From contig OX359193.1 of NCBI GenBank assembly GCA_947172415.1, forward strand, positions 3,528,501 through 3,592,500: a stretch of DNA of 64,000 nt, read 5' to 3'. The position numbers and the translations under genes were made by a program. The notes beneath the pieces are model-generated. The model made no database searches and was not told the origin of the DNA. It worked only from the letters and a program-made list of their open reading frames with translations. Shown here one piece after another: positions 33,900-46,085 of this stretch. This stretch comes from Chondrosia reniformis (lineage: Eukaryota; Porifera; Demospongiae; Chondrillida; Chondrillidae). Within the stretch, counting starts at the first letter, position 1; each line of letters opens with the position of its first letter.

Positions 33900-36205
33900 T
33901 AATACAACTAGTACATACAACTAGTACATACACCTAGTACATAACTAGTACATAACACTAGTGTGTAGAACTATTATATACAGTTAGTGCATACAACTAT
34001 TACATACAACTAGTACATATAACTAGTACCTACAACTAGTGAACATAACTAGTTCTTGTACATACAACTAGTACCTACTTAGTACATAGTATTACTAATA
34101 CTAGAACCTACAACTAGTACATATAACTAGTACATACAACTAGTACATACAACTAGTACATTCTACTAGTACGTACTACAAGTACAAACAAGTAATACAT
34201 ATAACTAATACATACAACTAGCACATACAACTAGCACATACAACTAGTACAAACAACTAGTTCATACAACTTGTACTTACAACTAGTACCTATGACTCGA
34301 ACATACACATACAACTAGTACATATTAAATAGTACATACAACTAGTAAATTAAAGTAGAACTCCAACTAGTACATAGAAATATTACATACTACACACAAC
34401 TAGTACATATAACTAGTACCACAACCACTACATACAACTAGTACTTTCAACTAGTACAAACAACAAGGACACACTACTAGTAAATATAGCTGGCAAATAT
34501 AACTAGTACATATGCCTAGTACATACAACTGGTACATATAAATAGTTCATATACCTAGTATATACAAGAAGTACATAAAACAAGTACCTACAACTAGTAC
34601 ATTTGGCTAGAACTAGTAGATAAAACTTGTGCATACAACTAGTACATACAACTAGTATATACAACTAGTACAAACAACGTTTATACACAACATGTACGTA
34701 GAACTAGTGCATATAAGTAGTACATATAACTAGTATAAACAACTAGTAACTAGTACAATCAACTAGTACAAACAACTAGTACATACAATTAGTGCCTTGA
34801 GTTAGTAAATATTACCAGTACTAGTACATACCACTAGTTAATACAACTAGTACATACCACTAGTTAATACAACTAGTACATACAACTAGTACATACAATT
34901 AGTATATACAACTAGTACATACAATTAGTATATACAAATAGTGCATACAACTAGTAGATACAACTAGTACATAACATTCGTATAAATAACTAGTACATAT
35001 ACCCAGCACCTACAACTGGTACATATAAATAGTTCATATACCTAGTATATTCAACAGGTACATACAACAAGGATATATAGCTAGTACCTACAACTAGTAC
35101 ATTTAACTAGAACTAGTACATAAAACTAGTATATACAACTAATTCTTACAAGTTTTATACATACGACTTATACTACAAACAATTAGTACAAACAAATAGT
35201 AAATACAACTAGTACACACTAATAGTACATACAACTAGAAACTAGTACATTCAACTAGTACATTCAACTAGTACATACAACTAGTACATACAACTAGTAC
35301 ATACAACGTTTACACACAACAGTACATAGCACTAGTGCAAATATGTAGTACATAGAACTAGTACAAACAATTAGTAACTAGTACATACAACTATTACAAA
35401 CAACTAGTACATACAACTGGTATTGACAACTAGTGAGTACATACAAGTAGTATCTAGTACATTTAACTAGTAGCTATCTAGTACCTTGTTTAACTAGTAC
35501 TAGAACCTACAACTAGTACATACAACTAGTACATACATATATAACTAGTAAATACAACTAGTATATCAAACTAGTGAATACAACTAGTACATGGAACTAG
35601 TAACAAATACACATAACCAGTACATAGAACTAGTACATAGAACGAGTACTATAACTAATACGAAGAACTAGTACACACAATTAGTACGTACAATTAGAAA
35701 CTAGTACATAAAACTAGTACATACAAATAGTACATAAAACTTTTATACACAACAGTACATAGAACTAGTGCAAATATGTAGCACATACAACTAGTACAAA
35801 CAATAAGTGCAAACAAATAGTAAATACAACTAGTACAAACAACTAGTACTATAACTAATTCAAAGAACTAGTACACACAATTAGTACGTAAGACTAGAAA
35901 CTAGTACATACAACTAGTACATTGAAATAGTACATACAACTAGTATATACATAGAACTAGTACGTAAAACTAGTACATACAAATAGTACATAAAACTTTT
36001 ACACACAACATGTACATAGAACTAGTGCATATAAGTAGTACATACAACTAGAACATACAACTAGTAACTAGTACATACAACTAGTACATACAACTAGGAC
36101 ATACAAGTGGTATATACAACTAATGAGTACATACAAATAGTATATCTAGTACATTTAACTAGTAGCTATCTAGTACCTAGTTAAGCTAGTACTAGAACCT
36201 ACAAC
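33900..36205. repeat. 13-bp satellite, block 6
   Basis: About 2.3 kb of degenerate 13-mers with local near-duplicate stretches (for example the ACACAACAGTACATAG neighbourhoods around 35320 and 35750). No genes. Confidence 0.95.
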
Positions 36206-36237
36206 CTACAAACGTTTCGACCCTGGGGGTCTTCTTC

Positions 36238-36277
36238 AGTCACTGAAGAAGACCCCCAGGGTCGAAACGTTTGGCAG
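36238..36277 (+). ncRNA. Hammerhead-like motif of PLE terminus
   Basis: CTGAAGA (CUGANGA core) at 36243-36249, an unpaired A, stem II GACCC/GGGTC with loop CCA, GAAA at 36264-36267, self-complementary ACGT, then TTGGC. Stem I (GTCA with TGGC) is about four pairs including one G-U. The extra A before stem II departs from the strict consensus, so 'hammerhead-like' is the safe label. The mirror copy lies on the minus strand at 36210-36240. Confidence 0.5.
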
Positions 36278-36299
36278 AACAGAAGAATTGAAAAAAACT

Positions 36300-36313
36300 G
36301 CGTCTCTAGACGC
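36300..36313 (+). other. Conserved terminal hairpin of PLE, version 1
   Basis: GCGTCT-CT-AGACGC, six pairs and a two-base loop. The same hairpin with different but still paired bases occurs at 51062-51075 (minus) and 51962-51975 (plus), which argues for selection on RNA structure. Confidence 0.7.
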
Positions 36314-36346
36314 TCTAAAAGTCGAAAGATGAACCTTTACAAAGAT

Positions 36347-36747
36347 AATGTACATAGAACTAGTGCAAATATGTAGTACATACAACTAGTTCACACAACT
36401 AGTATTATAACTAATTCAAAGAACTAGTTCACACAATTAGTACTTACAACTATATAGAAACTAGAACATACAACTGGTACCTACAACTAGTACATACAAT
36501 TGGCACCCACAACTAGTAAATATAACTAGAAAAAGTAGATACAACTAGTACATACAACTAGTACATAACTAGTATATGCAACTAGTATAGAGAACTACAA
36601 TATACAATTAGTACATACAACTATTACATTTTACTAGTACTTATAACTAGTACCTACAACTAGTTAATACAACTATGTACTTGTACATACAACTAGTGCC
36701 TACTTAGTACCTAGTATTACTAATACTAGAACCTACAACTAGTACAT
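36347..36747. repeat. 13-bp satellite, block 7
   Basis: About 400 bp of degenerate 13-mers between the PLE fragment and R4-like copy 2. Confidence 0.95.
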
Positions 36748-36761
36748 ATAACTAGTACATA
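36748..36761. repeat. Target-site duplication, left, of R4-like LINE copy 2
   Basis: ATAACTAGTACATA, repeated at 40582-40595. It is itself satellite sequence, so its exact length could be overstated by chance similarity between units. Confidence 0.7.
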
Positions 36762-36825
36762 CTTTAGAAACAAAAGCCTTAACGGAGAACCTTGTTACTT
36801 CTTGCCTTAGTTTACTATGGTTAGT

Positions 36826-37839
36826 TTACTTACATAGCCGATCCTCGACCACTAAGTCTGGCCTTCCTTCTGTCATTTCTTCATCTGTAGGGATACTAGG
36901 ATCCCACAAGATCTTGACAGACCTATTCTCGCAGACTGGTTTTGCTTCTAGTTTGTACGAGGGCTCTTCCTGCTTGAATCTATATTCTTTCAACAATCTC
37001 CACAACACTATCAGCATTGCCCGGTCATGCCTCTCGTTGTAGTGAGAAAATCCCTTTGGCTCACACATGTTTAGTATGTGTTTGACTGTTTCCATAGCCT
37101 TGCCACATTCTCTGCACATTAAGAGGCTAGAATACCTCAGAATCCTATTTTGGTACAACCTAGTGTGCACATCATCTTGGGCTGCGAGAATGAGGGCCTC
37201 AGTTTGAAGTCTGAGTCTCCCTTCACAAAGCCACAAATAAGACTCCCTATTTGTGACTTGTCTGTGGTATGAGCCCTGGTGAGACATTTCGGCTAGGTTA
37301 CTTTTTAACCTTTCAGTCTGAGCCTCCCGGAGCTGACGCGCCACTCTCCCCCATTCTCTTACACTATTTTGTGAGGGATCTGTCTCTAGCCACATTTCCG
37401 GTTCTAGTTCTATTCCGTGGCTTCCCAGTATCAATCTGGCTTCTTTCAAGACAGTCCTCCTCTTCTTTGAGCACTCCAGCCTCTTTTGGTGTTTAACCAC
37501 AACAGCTGTGAGTGGATCATTGGCAGTATGGAGGCATTTTGCCAGATTCACAACAGCCCTATCATGATCCAAAGGAAAACTACAGAGCCCTCTACCACCT
37601 TGAGAGCGAGGCAAGTTCACTCTCTCAATGGCAGAGTTATAGTGATAACACTGGTACTTTCTCATGATCTTTCTCACCATTCGCTCCAGTTTTGGAAGCT
37701 CACGTTGAGTCCACCTCAAAACTGGGTAAGAGTATCTCAGTAGAGAGGCACAAAACACGTTACAGGCTTCTGCAGCATTCTTACCATTGAGGTGAGAGCT
37801 CCACACTTTGTGGAGTCCTCTCCTCAAATCATTGATCAA
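36826..37839 (-). CDS. R4-like LINE copy 2: post-RT, CCHC and start of RLE (partial)
   Basis: A 337-codon frame corresponding to about residues 745-1085 of the copy-1 polyprotein. It has the helical linker (IMRKYQCYHYNSAIERV, QGGRGLCSFPLDHDRAVV), the intact CCHC zinc knuckle and the RLE beginning (GRPDLVVEDRLCK). It ends at the deletion that removes the rest of the nuclease, so no endonuclease activity can remain. Confidence 0.8.
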   Translation of the reverse strand: MINDLRRGLHKVWSSHLNGKNAAEACNVFCASLLRYSYPVLRWTQRELPKLERMVRKIMRKYQCYHYNSAIERVNLPRSQGGRGLCSFPLDHDRAVVNLAKCLHTANDPLTAVVVKHQKRLECSKKRRTVLKEARLILGSHGIELEPEMWLETDPSQNSVREWGRVARQLREAQTERLKSNLAEMSHQGSYHRQVTNRESYLWLCEGRLRLQTEALILAAQDDVHTRLYQNRILRYSSLLMCRECGKAMETVKHILNMCEPKGFSHYNERHDRAMLIVLWRLLKEYRFKQEEPSYKLEAKPVCENRSVKILWDPSIPTDEEMTEGRPDLVVEDRLCK

Positions 37840-37875
37840 ACAAGCTTTGACCTTGCTGTCATCTACCTCACACAG

Positions 37876-39264
37876 TTATTCTAGCCCTAGGTACTTATAG
37901 GTAGTACCCTTCTCAAGGCTCCTTATGGATTCTTCACTGTGTTCAGGGTTGTCTGGGCCAGCCAGAACCTTCCCCTTTTGCATGTGTGCTGTTCCACACT
38001 TTCTGACTCCAAACCTCATGCCAATGGTATTTGAGGTTTTCTCCACACATTCCATGGCTTCCCTGAGTTTATCAGGCCCTCCAGCATATATCTTAAGGTC
38101 ATCCATGTACAACAAGTGTGACATGGTGTTCCTTTCCCCATCATGCCAGAGGGTATATCCTTCTGTTAAGAACTTGGGATATGGGAGCTATAGCCGGACA
38201 AAAGAGGAGTGGCGATAAGGAGTCGCTTTGGAATAGTCCCCTGTTATATTTAACAGGGGTGCTCCTAACCACCTTCCCCGCAGTCCTCAACTCAATCACA
38301 GTATCCCAGTGTTTGGAGAAGAGCTTTGGATCCAACCTGGGCACTTGATGGTTTTTAGCACCTTCATCACCCACTTGTGAGGGACTCTGTCATATGCCTT
38401 CTCATAATCGATCCATGCCATACTAAGTAGCTTGCCAGTAATTTTGGCATCTAGATTGATTGTTTGATCCAGCAGTAGACAGTCGACACAGCCCTGCCTC
38501 CCTTTTCTCATTGCCCTTTGGGCCATAGGCAAAAGATCATTAGTGTAGGTGTAAGTGAGTAGTTCTGATGCAATGTATGCTGTGACAGCCTTGTACATTG
38601 TGTTGAGGCATGCAATAGGTTGGTAGTTGGCCGCACTTTTCGGGTCACCCTTTTTGGGGATGAGTAGAGTGCGACCCCTTGTAAGCCAGTCTGGGACTGA
38701 CAAATCTCCGCTCACCACCCTCTGTAATACATCTGCCAAGGCAGACTGTGCAGAGGAGAGTGCTTTCCACCAAAAGGTGTGGATGCAATCCAGTCCAGGG
38801 ACTGACCAGCTTTTTGCCTTTTTCAAGGCTTTCCTCAGTTTGGTCTCATCAATGTTATCGGGACCTTCAGAGGAGGTTCTACCCACCCCCTTTTTGGTTT
38901 CCTTTAGCCATTCTTTCACCACTGGGTCGTCTTGGTTGACCTTACCAACAGTACCTAAAATCTATGTCCAAAAGTCTCTTACTACCTCAATTGTGGGTGC
39001 TTTATTGGAGGTTGGAACATTGCCATTCATCCGGAACTTCCTTTGGGTATTCCTAAGGTGGTTTTGTTCTTGGAATTTCCAGCATTCAGCCGATCTTCGC
39101 TCTTTTATGGTCCAGACCCTAAATTTCCCCAGTGTCTGTTCCCGAGCTCTGATCAGCACATTCAGGTTTAATGAATGGAACTCCCTCCTAAGCTTTCTTC
39201 GGATTATTTTCTTGCATTTGGTCATAGGATTATTGTTCTGTTGACGCGCTATTTCCACATCCAA
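37876..39264 (-). pseudogene. R4-like LINE copy 2: fragmented RT
   Basis: Three to four overlapping frames (37876-38124, 38141-38374, 38296-38922, 38962-39264) together cover the RT. Motif A AWIDYEKAYDRVPH and the fingers segment GRTLLIPKKGDPKSAAN are in 38296-38922. Motif B is altered (GLFQSDSLSPLLF where copy 1 has GLFQGDS), and YMDD is in 37876-38124. There are frameshifts and a short deletion relative to copy 1. Confidence 0.8.
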
Positions 39265-39354
39265 CCAGGCAAGCAGTCTTCTAAACCTAAGGCCTTTGGC
39301 CTTCCTGTCACTTATGTGACCTTCCTGTCTCTTACTACCCTTCTGATTGTCTGA

Positions 39355-40368
39355 TTACCTTCCCAGGTTGCATGGCTGCGATTCGTAGGTTGTTTTTCCC
39401 CTCACAGCCATAGCAACAGAGTAAAGCAAGCTGTTCAGGTGCCAGGCCGACCTAGGGCCTTCCTGCCACTCCTTCTCCACGCAATCATTGGCCTCCTGAA
39501 GCAGTGCCATATCAACATGGCTGAATCGCACCGCCCCACAGGCTTTTCTATCAGCCAAATCCCCAGGTTTCTTTTGGAGACAGGCATCTTTTGCTTTGCC
39601 TAAAAGTTGCATCAGATGATCATTGCCACTTGTCCTGGGACTGGGATGATCATGTGTGGGAGTTTCAACAGGGCCTGTAAACAGCCCACCATTTTGTTCA
39701 GTCCCAGCCTGAACTTGGTGAAGCTCTTCCTGTCCCGGGGCTCCCACACCTACCTCCACAGTCCCAGTTAGGATGGCTACACCATGAAAGTCAGGTCCCA
39801 CAAGGTTTAGTCTCGAGGGAACTTGACCTCTTCGGATTCTACTAACTCTTGCAGTTAGCTCAACCTTTGTGGTTTTATGGTCTGGCATTGCAGCATTCCA
39901 AGCCTGGTACAACTGCTCGGCATACCTCTTTTCCATGGGCTTACTTTCTCGGTAGAGCTCCATGAGGATATTATCCCTCTGAAGGTTCCAGATCACCCCT
40001 TGGATCCTTCTCCTTCTAGAGGCACCTTGCGGTGTATCATTAACAAAATCTAAATCTCAGCTACCCGTTACTTGCAGGACTCTGTCTCCTACCAAGTTCC
40101 TTTTGGCTTGGGAGGCAAGGGTTCGACTGGTCTGAGGCAAATGTGGGTATTTTCTCGGCCATTCCCGCTCTAAACACTTCTGATAGCCACCTCTTTTGGG
40201 TTCACATCGCTCATAGCAATCAATTAGTGCCCTGGCCATTTCCTTAGTACAGAGGGCTGCTTTGCCCACCAAGGGGACTGAAGAAGGGATATTACATTCA
40301 GGTACATCTACCTGTGAGGCACCAGTGGAATTACCTATTCTAGTTGACCCAGTCCACCACTGGTGCAC
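39355..40368 (-). pseudogene. R4-like LINE copy 2: N-terminal region
   Basis: 40057-40368 carries the first helical module (MARALIDCYERCEPKRGGYQ) and ends ...QVTGS at TGA, the same codon position as TGA 12011-12013 of copy 1. 39355-39996 carries the second module and linker (MIWNLQRDNILMELYRESKP). The sequence between them (GAT TTA GAT TTT GTT AAT) is in frame, as in copy 1. Confidence 0.75.
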
Positions 40369-40581
40369 CTAGACAACAGCCTGACTTGTAAATTTTTATT
40401 ATCGTGACGCAATGTAACCCAGTGAAACTGCCACACGGAAGGTTAGCCCATACTGGCAGGGTGGTTGATTTAGCCACAGGATGCCACATGAAGGGCTAAG
40501 CACCCTGCTCCGTCGGGGGGTTGAACTGTAAAATACCCATCCTCTTGTCAGCTCGGAACGACAGCCTCCAATTCTCATGAC

Positions 40582-40595
40582 ATAACTAGTACATA
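40582..40595. repeat. Target-site duplication, right, of R4-like LINE copy 2
   Basis: ATAACTAGTACATA, the match of 36748-36761, at the change back to satellite. Confidence 0.7.
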
Positions 40596-42621
40596 AAACT
40601 AGTAAATACAACTAGTACTATATCAAACTAGTGCTTACAACTAGTACATGGAACTAGTAACGAGTACACATAACTAGTACATACAACTAGTACATATAAA
40701 TAGGACATACAACAAGTACATTCAACTAGTTCATTAAACTGGAACTACAACTAGTACATGGAATTATTACATACAACTAATACATATAACTAGTACATAA
40801 AAGTAGTAAATATAACTAGTACATACAACTACTACCTAAAACTAGTAAATATAACTAGTACTTAGCGTATAAAACTAGTACATACAATTAGTACATACAA
40901 TTAATACTTACAACTAGTTCATACAATTGGTACATATAACTTGTACATATGACTAGAACATTCACATATAACTAGTACATTTAAATAGTACATAGAAGAA
41001 GTACTTTCAACTACTTCATTAAACCAGAGCTACAACGCCTACATGGAATTATTACATACAACTAGTACATATAACTAGTACATACAATTAGTAACTACAA
41101 CTAGTACATACAACCAGTTCATAAAACTAGTAAATACAATTGGTATCTAAAAGTAGTAAGCATCACTAGTACTAGTACCTACAACTGGTAAAGTACATAC
41201 AATTAGCACATACAACTAGTACTTACAACTAGTACATACTACTAATTCATAAAATTAGAACATACTAGTACAACATGAACCTGGTCCATGCAACTAGAAG
41301 CTAGTACATAAAACTAGTACATAAAACTAGTACATACAACTACTACATACAATTAGTATATACAAATAGTACATACAACTAGTACATACAACTAATACAT
41401 ACAACTGGTACTCACAACTAGTTCAAACAACTTGTACATACAACTAGTTCATTAAACGGGAACTACAACTAGTACATGGAATTATTACATACAACTAATA
41501 TATATAACTAGTACATACAAGTAGTAAATATAACTAGGACACACACCTACTACATATAACTAGTACATAAAAATATAACTAGTACATATAAATAATGCAT
41601 CCAGATAGTACATACAACTAGTACATAAACCTGGTAAATACAACTAGCTTATACATAAAACTAGCACATTTAACTAGTACTTACAACTAGTATATATACA
41701 ACTAGTACATACAACTAGTACATACATTTAGTACGTACAACTACAACCTACAACCACTTCATACAACTAGCATCTACAACTAGTAAATATTGGTAGTACT
41801 AGTCCATAAAACTACTATATACAACTAGTACCTGCAACTAGTACTTATAAGTAGTCACACACCTACCACATATAACTAATACATAAAAATATAACTAATG
41901 TATATAAATAGTACATACACTTTGTGCATACAACTAGTTCATACAACTAGTTCATACAAATAGTACATAGTTAGTGCATACAACTAGTATATACATACAA
42001 CTAGTACACACAACTAGTGCATACAATTAATACATACAACTACTACATACAACTACTTCATACAACTAGCACCTACAACTAGTAAATATTGCTAGCACTA
42101 GTACATATAACTAGTACATACAACTAGTACTTGCAACTAGTACATATAACTAGTACACACACTTACTACATATAACTAATACATAAAAATATAGCTAGTA
42201 TATATAAATAGTACATACACTTAGTACATACAACCAGTTCATACAACTAGTACATACAACTAGTACATAGAAGGAGTAAAACAACTAAGACATATAACTA
42301 GTACACACACCTACTACATATAACTAGTAAATAAAAATAGAACTAGTACATATAAATAATGCTTCCAGATAGTACATACAATTAGTACATAAAACTAGTA
42401 CATACAACTAGCTTATACATAAAACTAGCACATTTAACTAGTACTTACAACTAGTATATATACAACTATGTAGTACATGCACCTAGTATATACAACAAGT
42501 ACATACAACTATAGTTCATAAAACTAGTACATACAACTAGTATATACAACTAGTTCATACAAATAGTAACAAGTACATATAGCTAGTACATGCAACTAGT
42601 AAATACAACTAGTACATACAA
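40596..42621. repeat. 13-bp satellite, block 8
   Basis: About 2 kb of 13-mers with several locally repeated passages (for example TATACAACTAGTACATAC near 41690 and again near 42455). No genes. Confidence 0.95.
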
Positions 42622-43306
42622 GAAAAATCTAATATACCATTTTCCTACATGCTATATGCCTATTCTGTAAAAAGAGCCTATAGGGGAACTAAACCTAAAG
42701 AGAGCTTTAGATGAAGATACAGGAGTCTTTTCTTCCTTCTTTTCCCTTCTTTCATCTTCTTCTCCACTGGGTCAGACAGCCGTTTCTGGGAATTCCACCC
42801 TTCATCAGTGATCCTGGGAGTCTTTGTCTTTTTCTTTATCTTGATCTTCTGTGAATCCTTGGCTCTCTATGCTAAATCTAGGGGCCTTATATAGACTATT
42901 TTGGCGCCAAAAGTTAAATAAGGTGTTAACTAAGACACATGATGAAATTTAATTTTATGAAAGGAATGTAGGTCCAATTAACTTTTATGAATTAATTATA
43001 AATCTATTAGTAAACTTGCTTGTACAGGTAAAACAGACTCAGCATAACTATAGACAAAAGTAGGACATATTACGTAAGTCTACCCTTAGGTCTTCTAGTA
43101 GTAACATTTCTTTGGAGGTGGGGTAACACAATATGGGGTAACACAAGACAGTCCTTAAGCATACTAGCTACTTTTTGCTTATACTTGATTCTAACTAGAG
43201 GCTGCCGGGATAGGAAGGTTTTAAAGGTTGATTTTAGCTTAAAGTATTTGTAACCCTGCTTAATAAGCCTATTGCATAACTGCAAACTTTTAGCCTGAAA
43301 ACTGGA
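42622..43306 (-). repeat. Naiad pseudo-LTR, left (3' end of the element)
   Basis: 685-bp direct repeat of 46086-46770 at a constant offset of 3464 bp. On the minus strand it holds the RT C-terminus (stop near 43070) and the 3' UTR with a CT-rich tract near 42720-42760. Confidence 0.9.
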
Positions 43307-44617
43307 GAAGTCACTACATATTCTGGAATACCTAATTAGTTGTGAAATAAAGACACCATAGGCTGGGGTATTAGGAATATTACTATCTAAATGGGGGAAA
43401 TTTACTATATCAAAGTTAAAGTCCTCTCGCTTATCATATACTTTAGTGATAAATTGATTGTTAGTAATGGTTATATCTTAGTCTAAAAAGGGGGATTTTT
43501 TAGGGCTGGTATTTGTCTTTTTAAGAATAAGTTCTTTGGGGTAAATATCACTAATTGACAGTTCAAAATCCTTGTTGTTAATACATAAAAGGTCATCAAT
43601 AAACCTATAAGTATTGGAAAATTTAATAGCTAGGGTGATGTTATCCTTAAGTAGTCCTTTCATAAACTCATACTCATAGGCAAACAGAAAAAGATTAGCA
43701 ACTACAGGGGCACAGTCAGTACCCATAGGGATACCTACACATTGCTTAAATACAGAACCGTCTACACATACATAAATGTTGTCAATAAGGTAATTAAAGA
43801 GCTCTACTAAATGAACAGCTGTGACTGCTTTATTGGAGACATTGTTAGACCAAAAGGCTTTATCCTGACAGACTTCTATATATTGGGACTTCCTACAGGT
43901 ATAGGCACTATGAATAAGGTTAGTAATCTTATCTTTAAGTAGGTTATGGGGGATCGCTGTATATAATGTAGAAAAATCAAAACTAGCTAGCTGGGTTTTT
44001 CTAGCGGGTATAGACCTAAGACTATCTAAGACTTCTAGTGAGTTTTCTACTATCCAAAAGGCATTAACACCAATATTCCTATATATACCTAGGCAGTATT
44101 CTCTAAAATGTTTGAGAATTAGTCTGAGTGCCGAATTTAGAAATCTAGAAAGGGGTTTGGTAGTACATTTTTGAGAAGCAGCTATGAATCTGTAGTTGTA
44201 AGGGTTCTTATGTAGCTTAGGCATCCAGTAAAAAGAGGGAAGGTTACACCAGTCTGGTTTAGGTTCTAAGTTCTCTAGTTTTAAGAAATCTATGTGTTTC
44301 CTAATTAACTGTTGTGGTTCTACTGTACATTTAGCATAAGTGGAGGTACTGCCTAGTTCTTCATTAATAATTTGTCTATAGTAGGACTTACATTTCAATA
44401 TTATATTATTAGAGGCCTTATGAGCAGGGGCTCTAACATACTTATCATGTAGGTCTGCTAAGAATTTCTTAATTTTAGGGCAAGTAAGGGTCTTCTTGGC
44501 TACTGAGGATTTGGTGTACAATTTAGACAGCTTAGAGATCCTATCATTAATTTTCTTAAGTACATTTTCTCTAGGGGCCCAGGTAATCTTATATTTTCTA
44601 AGACCTTCCTTACACAT
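43070..44617 (-). CDS. Naiad reverse transcriptase (broken)
   Basis: The main frame is 43478-44617 (379 codons), continued in the same frame beyond a stop to 43070. Telomerase-related PLE RT motifs are visible: FYWMPKLHKNPYNYRFI, motif A LASFDFSTLYTAIPHN, motif B GIPMGTDCAPVVANLFL and motif C YRFIDDLLCIN, then the C-terminal part (VYDKREDFNFDIVNFP and AYGVFISQLIRYSRICSDF). It would prime reverse transcription at the nick made by the linked GIY-YIG. Compared with the 62-kb copy it lacks about 14 codons near its start. The catalytic DD is present. Confidence 0.85.
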
Positions 44618-44671
44618 TTTTAAAGCAGTTACCCAATTAAAGTTATTAGGTTCTCTAAATTTTGGTCCTTT

Positions 44672-44911
44672 CTAAAGAAGTTTTCTAAGTTTTGGGTTAC
44701 TAACAATACATAGGTCACCTGTTAAAACATGACCCAGGGGCTTGTAAATGAAAGGGGACTTGTGACACTCACATGGTTCCGGTTTTCTAAAGACATCTGA
44801 CTTAGAGGCTTGTGAAAAGTTAAAGATTTGAGGTCCTATTGGTTGGGTATACTTATATACTACACATGGGGGCTCTTTGTTTTGTATAAAGGGTGGGACA
44901 GTTTCTAACAC
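44672..44911 (-). CDS. Naiad linker with CxC motif
   Basis: A 79-codon frame between endonuclease and RT. It contains KPEPCECHKSPFIYKPLGH followed by VLTGDL. The CxC motif in a short domain between EN and RT is the published hallmark of N-terminal-EN PLEs. The same linker is continuous with the EN tail and RT in the copy at 62036-63286, so its isolation here reflects breaks in this copy. Confidence 0.8.
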   Translation of the reverse strand: MLETVPPFIQNKEPPCVVYKYTQPIGPQIFNFSQASKSDVFRKPEPCECHKSPFIYKPLGHVLTGDLCIVSNPKLRKLL

Positions 44912-44946
44912 TAACTTTTGGTTTAAGATACCTGAGAGGCCTATTT

Positions 44947-45954
44947 TTATACACCTTTATTATGAAACACGATTTTAAGAAACCCTTCTGGACTTGTCAT
45001 TTTCGTTGGATGTTTGGGAAGGCTGGCTGAAGCGCGTGCTTTAATAACGTCTTTAATCATTAGCATAAGTCTAAGTGGAAAAGGTGTTTCTGGGGTATCG
45101 ATGAGACATTGTACCGAGTTTAACAAACGATGAAGGTGTCGAGCTTGTAACGCAAAAGTATCGCGTTTAAGTTTGACTAGAAAGCCCACGTTCTTGTAAA
45201 GTGATAGTCGTTCTTTGAGCCATTCAGGGTCGAAGGTAGCGTTATTATTACTGCCGGTCGATTTTAGATTGGAGCGCCGATACCGTCTTTTATGAGATAA
45301 GCGATTAAAAAGGTTCCATACAATGATTTCTTTTTTAAGTTTCGAAATATTGCCAACGCCTTTAATGTTATCGTTAAGTCCATATGGGTAAATGGAGCAG
45401 AGTTCCTTGTACCAGAACGCTTCTCTCAGTAGTCTGAGGCTAGTAGAATTAGGTGTCTCAGGTATCTGTTCTATGGGCATAATCAAGGCATCATCAAAAC
45501 TATGGTTATCAGAATTAAAGTGATTGTAAAGATACAGTGGCTTAAAACCTTTGGTACTAGTCCTATGGTTGTTCATTCTACTCCTAAGCATCTGAGAGGT
45601 TTCTCCTACATACTGTACATCACATTGTTTACAAGTAATAAGATACACAACATTCCTACTCTGGCATCCTAGGGGACCACAAGGGCTACGGACTTGATAG
45701 GTCCTGCCAGTAACTGAACTCTTAAAAGTAGGGCCAGTAACTAAAGAGGGACATGTTTTACACCGCTTATTGCTACACTTCTTAACTAGTGAGGGGCTAG
45801 CTTGCCCACCAGTAGGCACCCCTCTACCTACAGATGGGGGAGAGTTAGCTAACGTTTCATCACCAGGCACCCTACATTTACCTAATGACGGGGAGCTTGT
45901 TAACCCGGGCGACCTCCCAGCCGATATCCTATCTCTATACTTTGTACTTGTCAT
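44947..45954 (-). CDS. Naiad N-terminal GIY-YIG endonuclease
   Basis: 335 codons from an ATG at 45954. The order is a basic Ser/Pro-rich N-terminus (1-55), a Cys cluster CSNKRCKTC (60-68; first half of the PLE CCHH signature), the GIY-YIG fold NVVYLITCKQ...QYVGETSQ (101-121) with catalytic-type Arg in LRSRMNNHR, and the acidic helix RLLREAFWYKELCSIYP (about 174-190) bearing the likely metal-binding Glu. A C-terminal Lys/Arg-rich part then leads to the linker. It nicks target DNA to prime the RT. All named residues are present, so the domain looks intact although the downstream frame is not. Confidence 0.85.
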   Translation of the reverse strand: MTSTKYRDRISAGRSPGLTSSPSLGKCRVPGDETLANSPPSVGRGVPTGGQASPSLVKKCSNKRCKTCPSLVTGPTFKSSVTGRTYQVRSPCGPLGCQSRNVVYLITCKQCDVQYVGETSQMLRSRMNNHRTSTKGFKPLYLYNHFNSDNHSFDDALIMPIEQIPETPNSTSLRLLREAFWYKELCSIYPYGLNDNIKGVGNISKLKKEIIVWNLFNRLSHKRRYRRSNLKSTGSNNNATFDPEWLKERLSLYKNVGFLVKLKRDTFALQARHLHRLLNSVQCLIDTPETPFPLRLMLMIKDVIKARASASLPKHPTKMTSPEGFLKIVFHNKGV

Positions 45955-46085
45955 GATTGGAAATGGGTCAAGGACTAGACAAGCTAGTCCACAAAGACTT
46001 AACCTATTACATGTAGCCGGGGCTATTTAAAGGCAACAATAGCTCAACAGCCACCAGGGACTAACATGAGGCTAAGTAAACACAT
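45955..46085 (-). other. Naiad 5' leader between upstream pseudo-LTR and ATG
   Basis: About 130 bp of element sequence without a reading frame. It contains a run of CTAG/GACTAG-rich short repeats near 45965-45990. No promoter motif can be assigned. Confidence 0.5.

Larger units (their letters stand above)
36206..36346 (+). mobile_element. PLE terminal fragment with head-to-head ribozyme palindrome
   Basis: A 31-nt perfect inverted repeat (36210-36240 and 36242-36272, one base between) built from the motif ACTGAAGAAGACCC...GGGTCGAAACGTTT, followed by a tail (36273-36346) that matches the end of the PLE at 51030-52045 (shared order: GAATTGAAAAA-type run, CTGC, hairpin, GCTCTAAA, AAAGAT). It is read as the joint of two inverted pseudo-LTR ends of a canonical Penelope-like element. 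No coding sequence. Confidence 0.65.
36762..40581 (-). mobile_element. R4/Dong-like RLE LINE, copy 2, decayed
   Basis: Same family as 8181-12546 and clearly similar along its length, flanked by a 14-bp target duplication. Most of the 3' UTR and the end of the RLE are deleted: sequence passes from the shared 3' terminus (36765-36825) straight to codons for VVEDRLCK. The coding frame is split into about seven pieces, the larger ones at 36826-37839, 38296-38922 and 39355-39996 (all minus). Surviving motifs include the YMDD box (LLYMDDLKIYAGG), the CCHC knuckle CRECGKAMETVKHILNMC and the RT region IPKKGDPKSAANYQPIACLN. It is a dead copy, but its leader and N-terminal TGA match copy 1. Confidence 0.85.
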
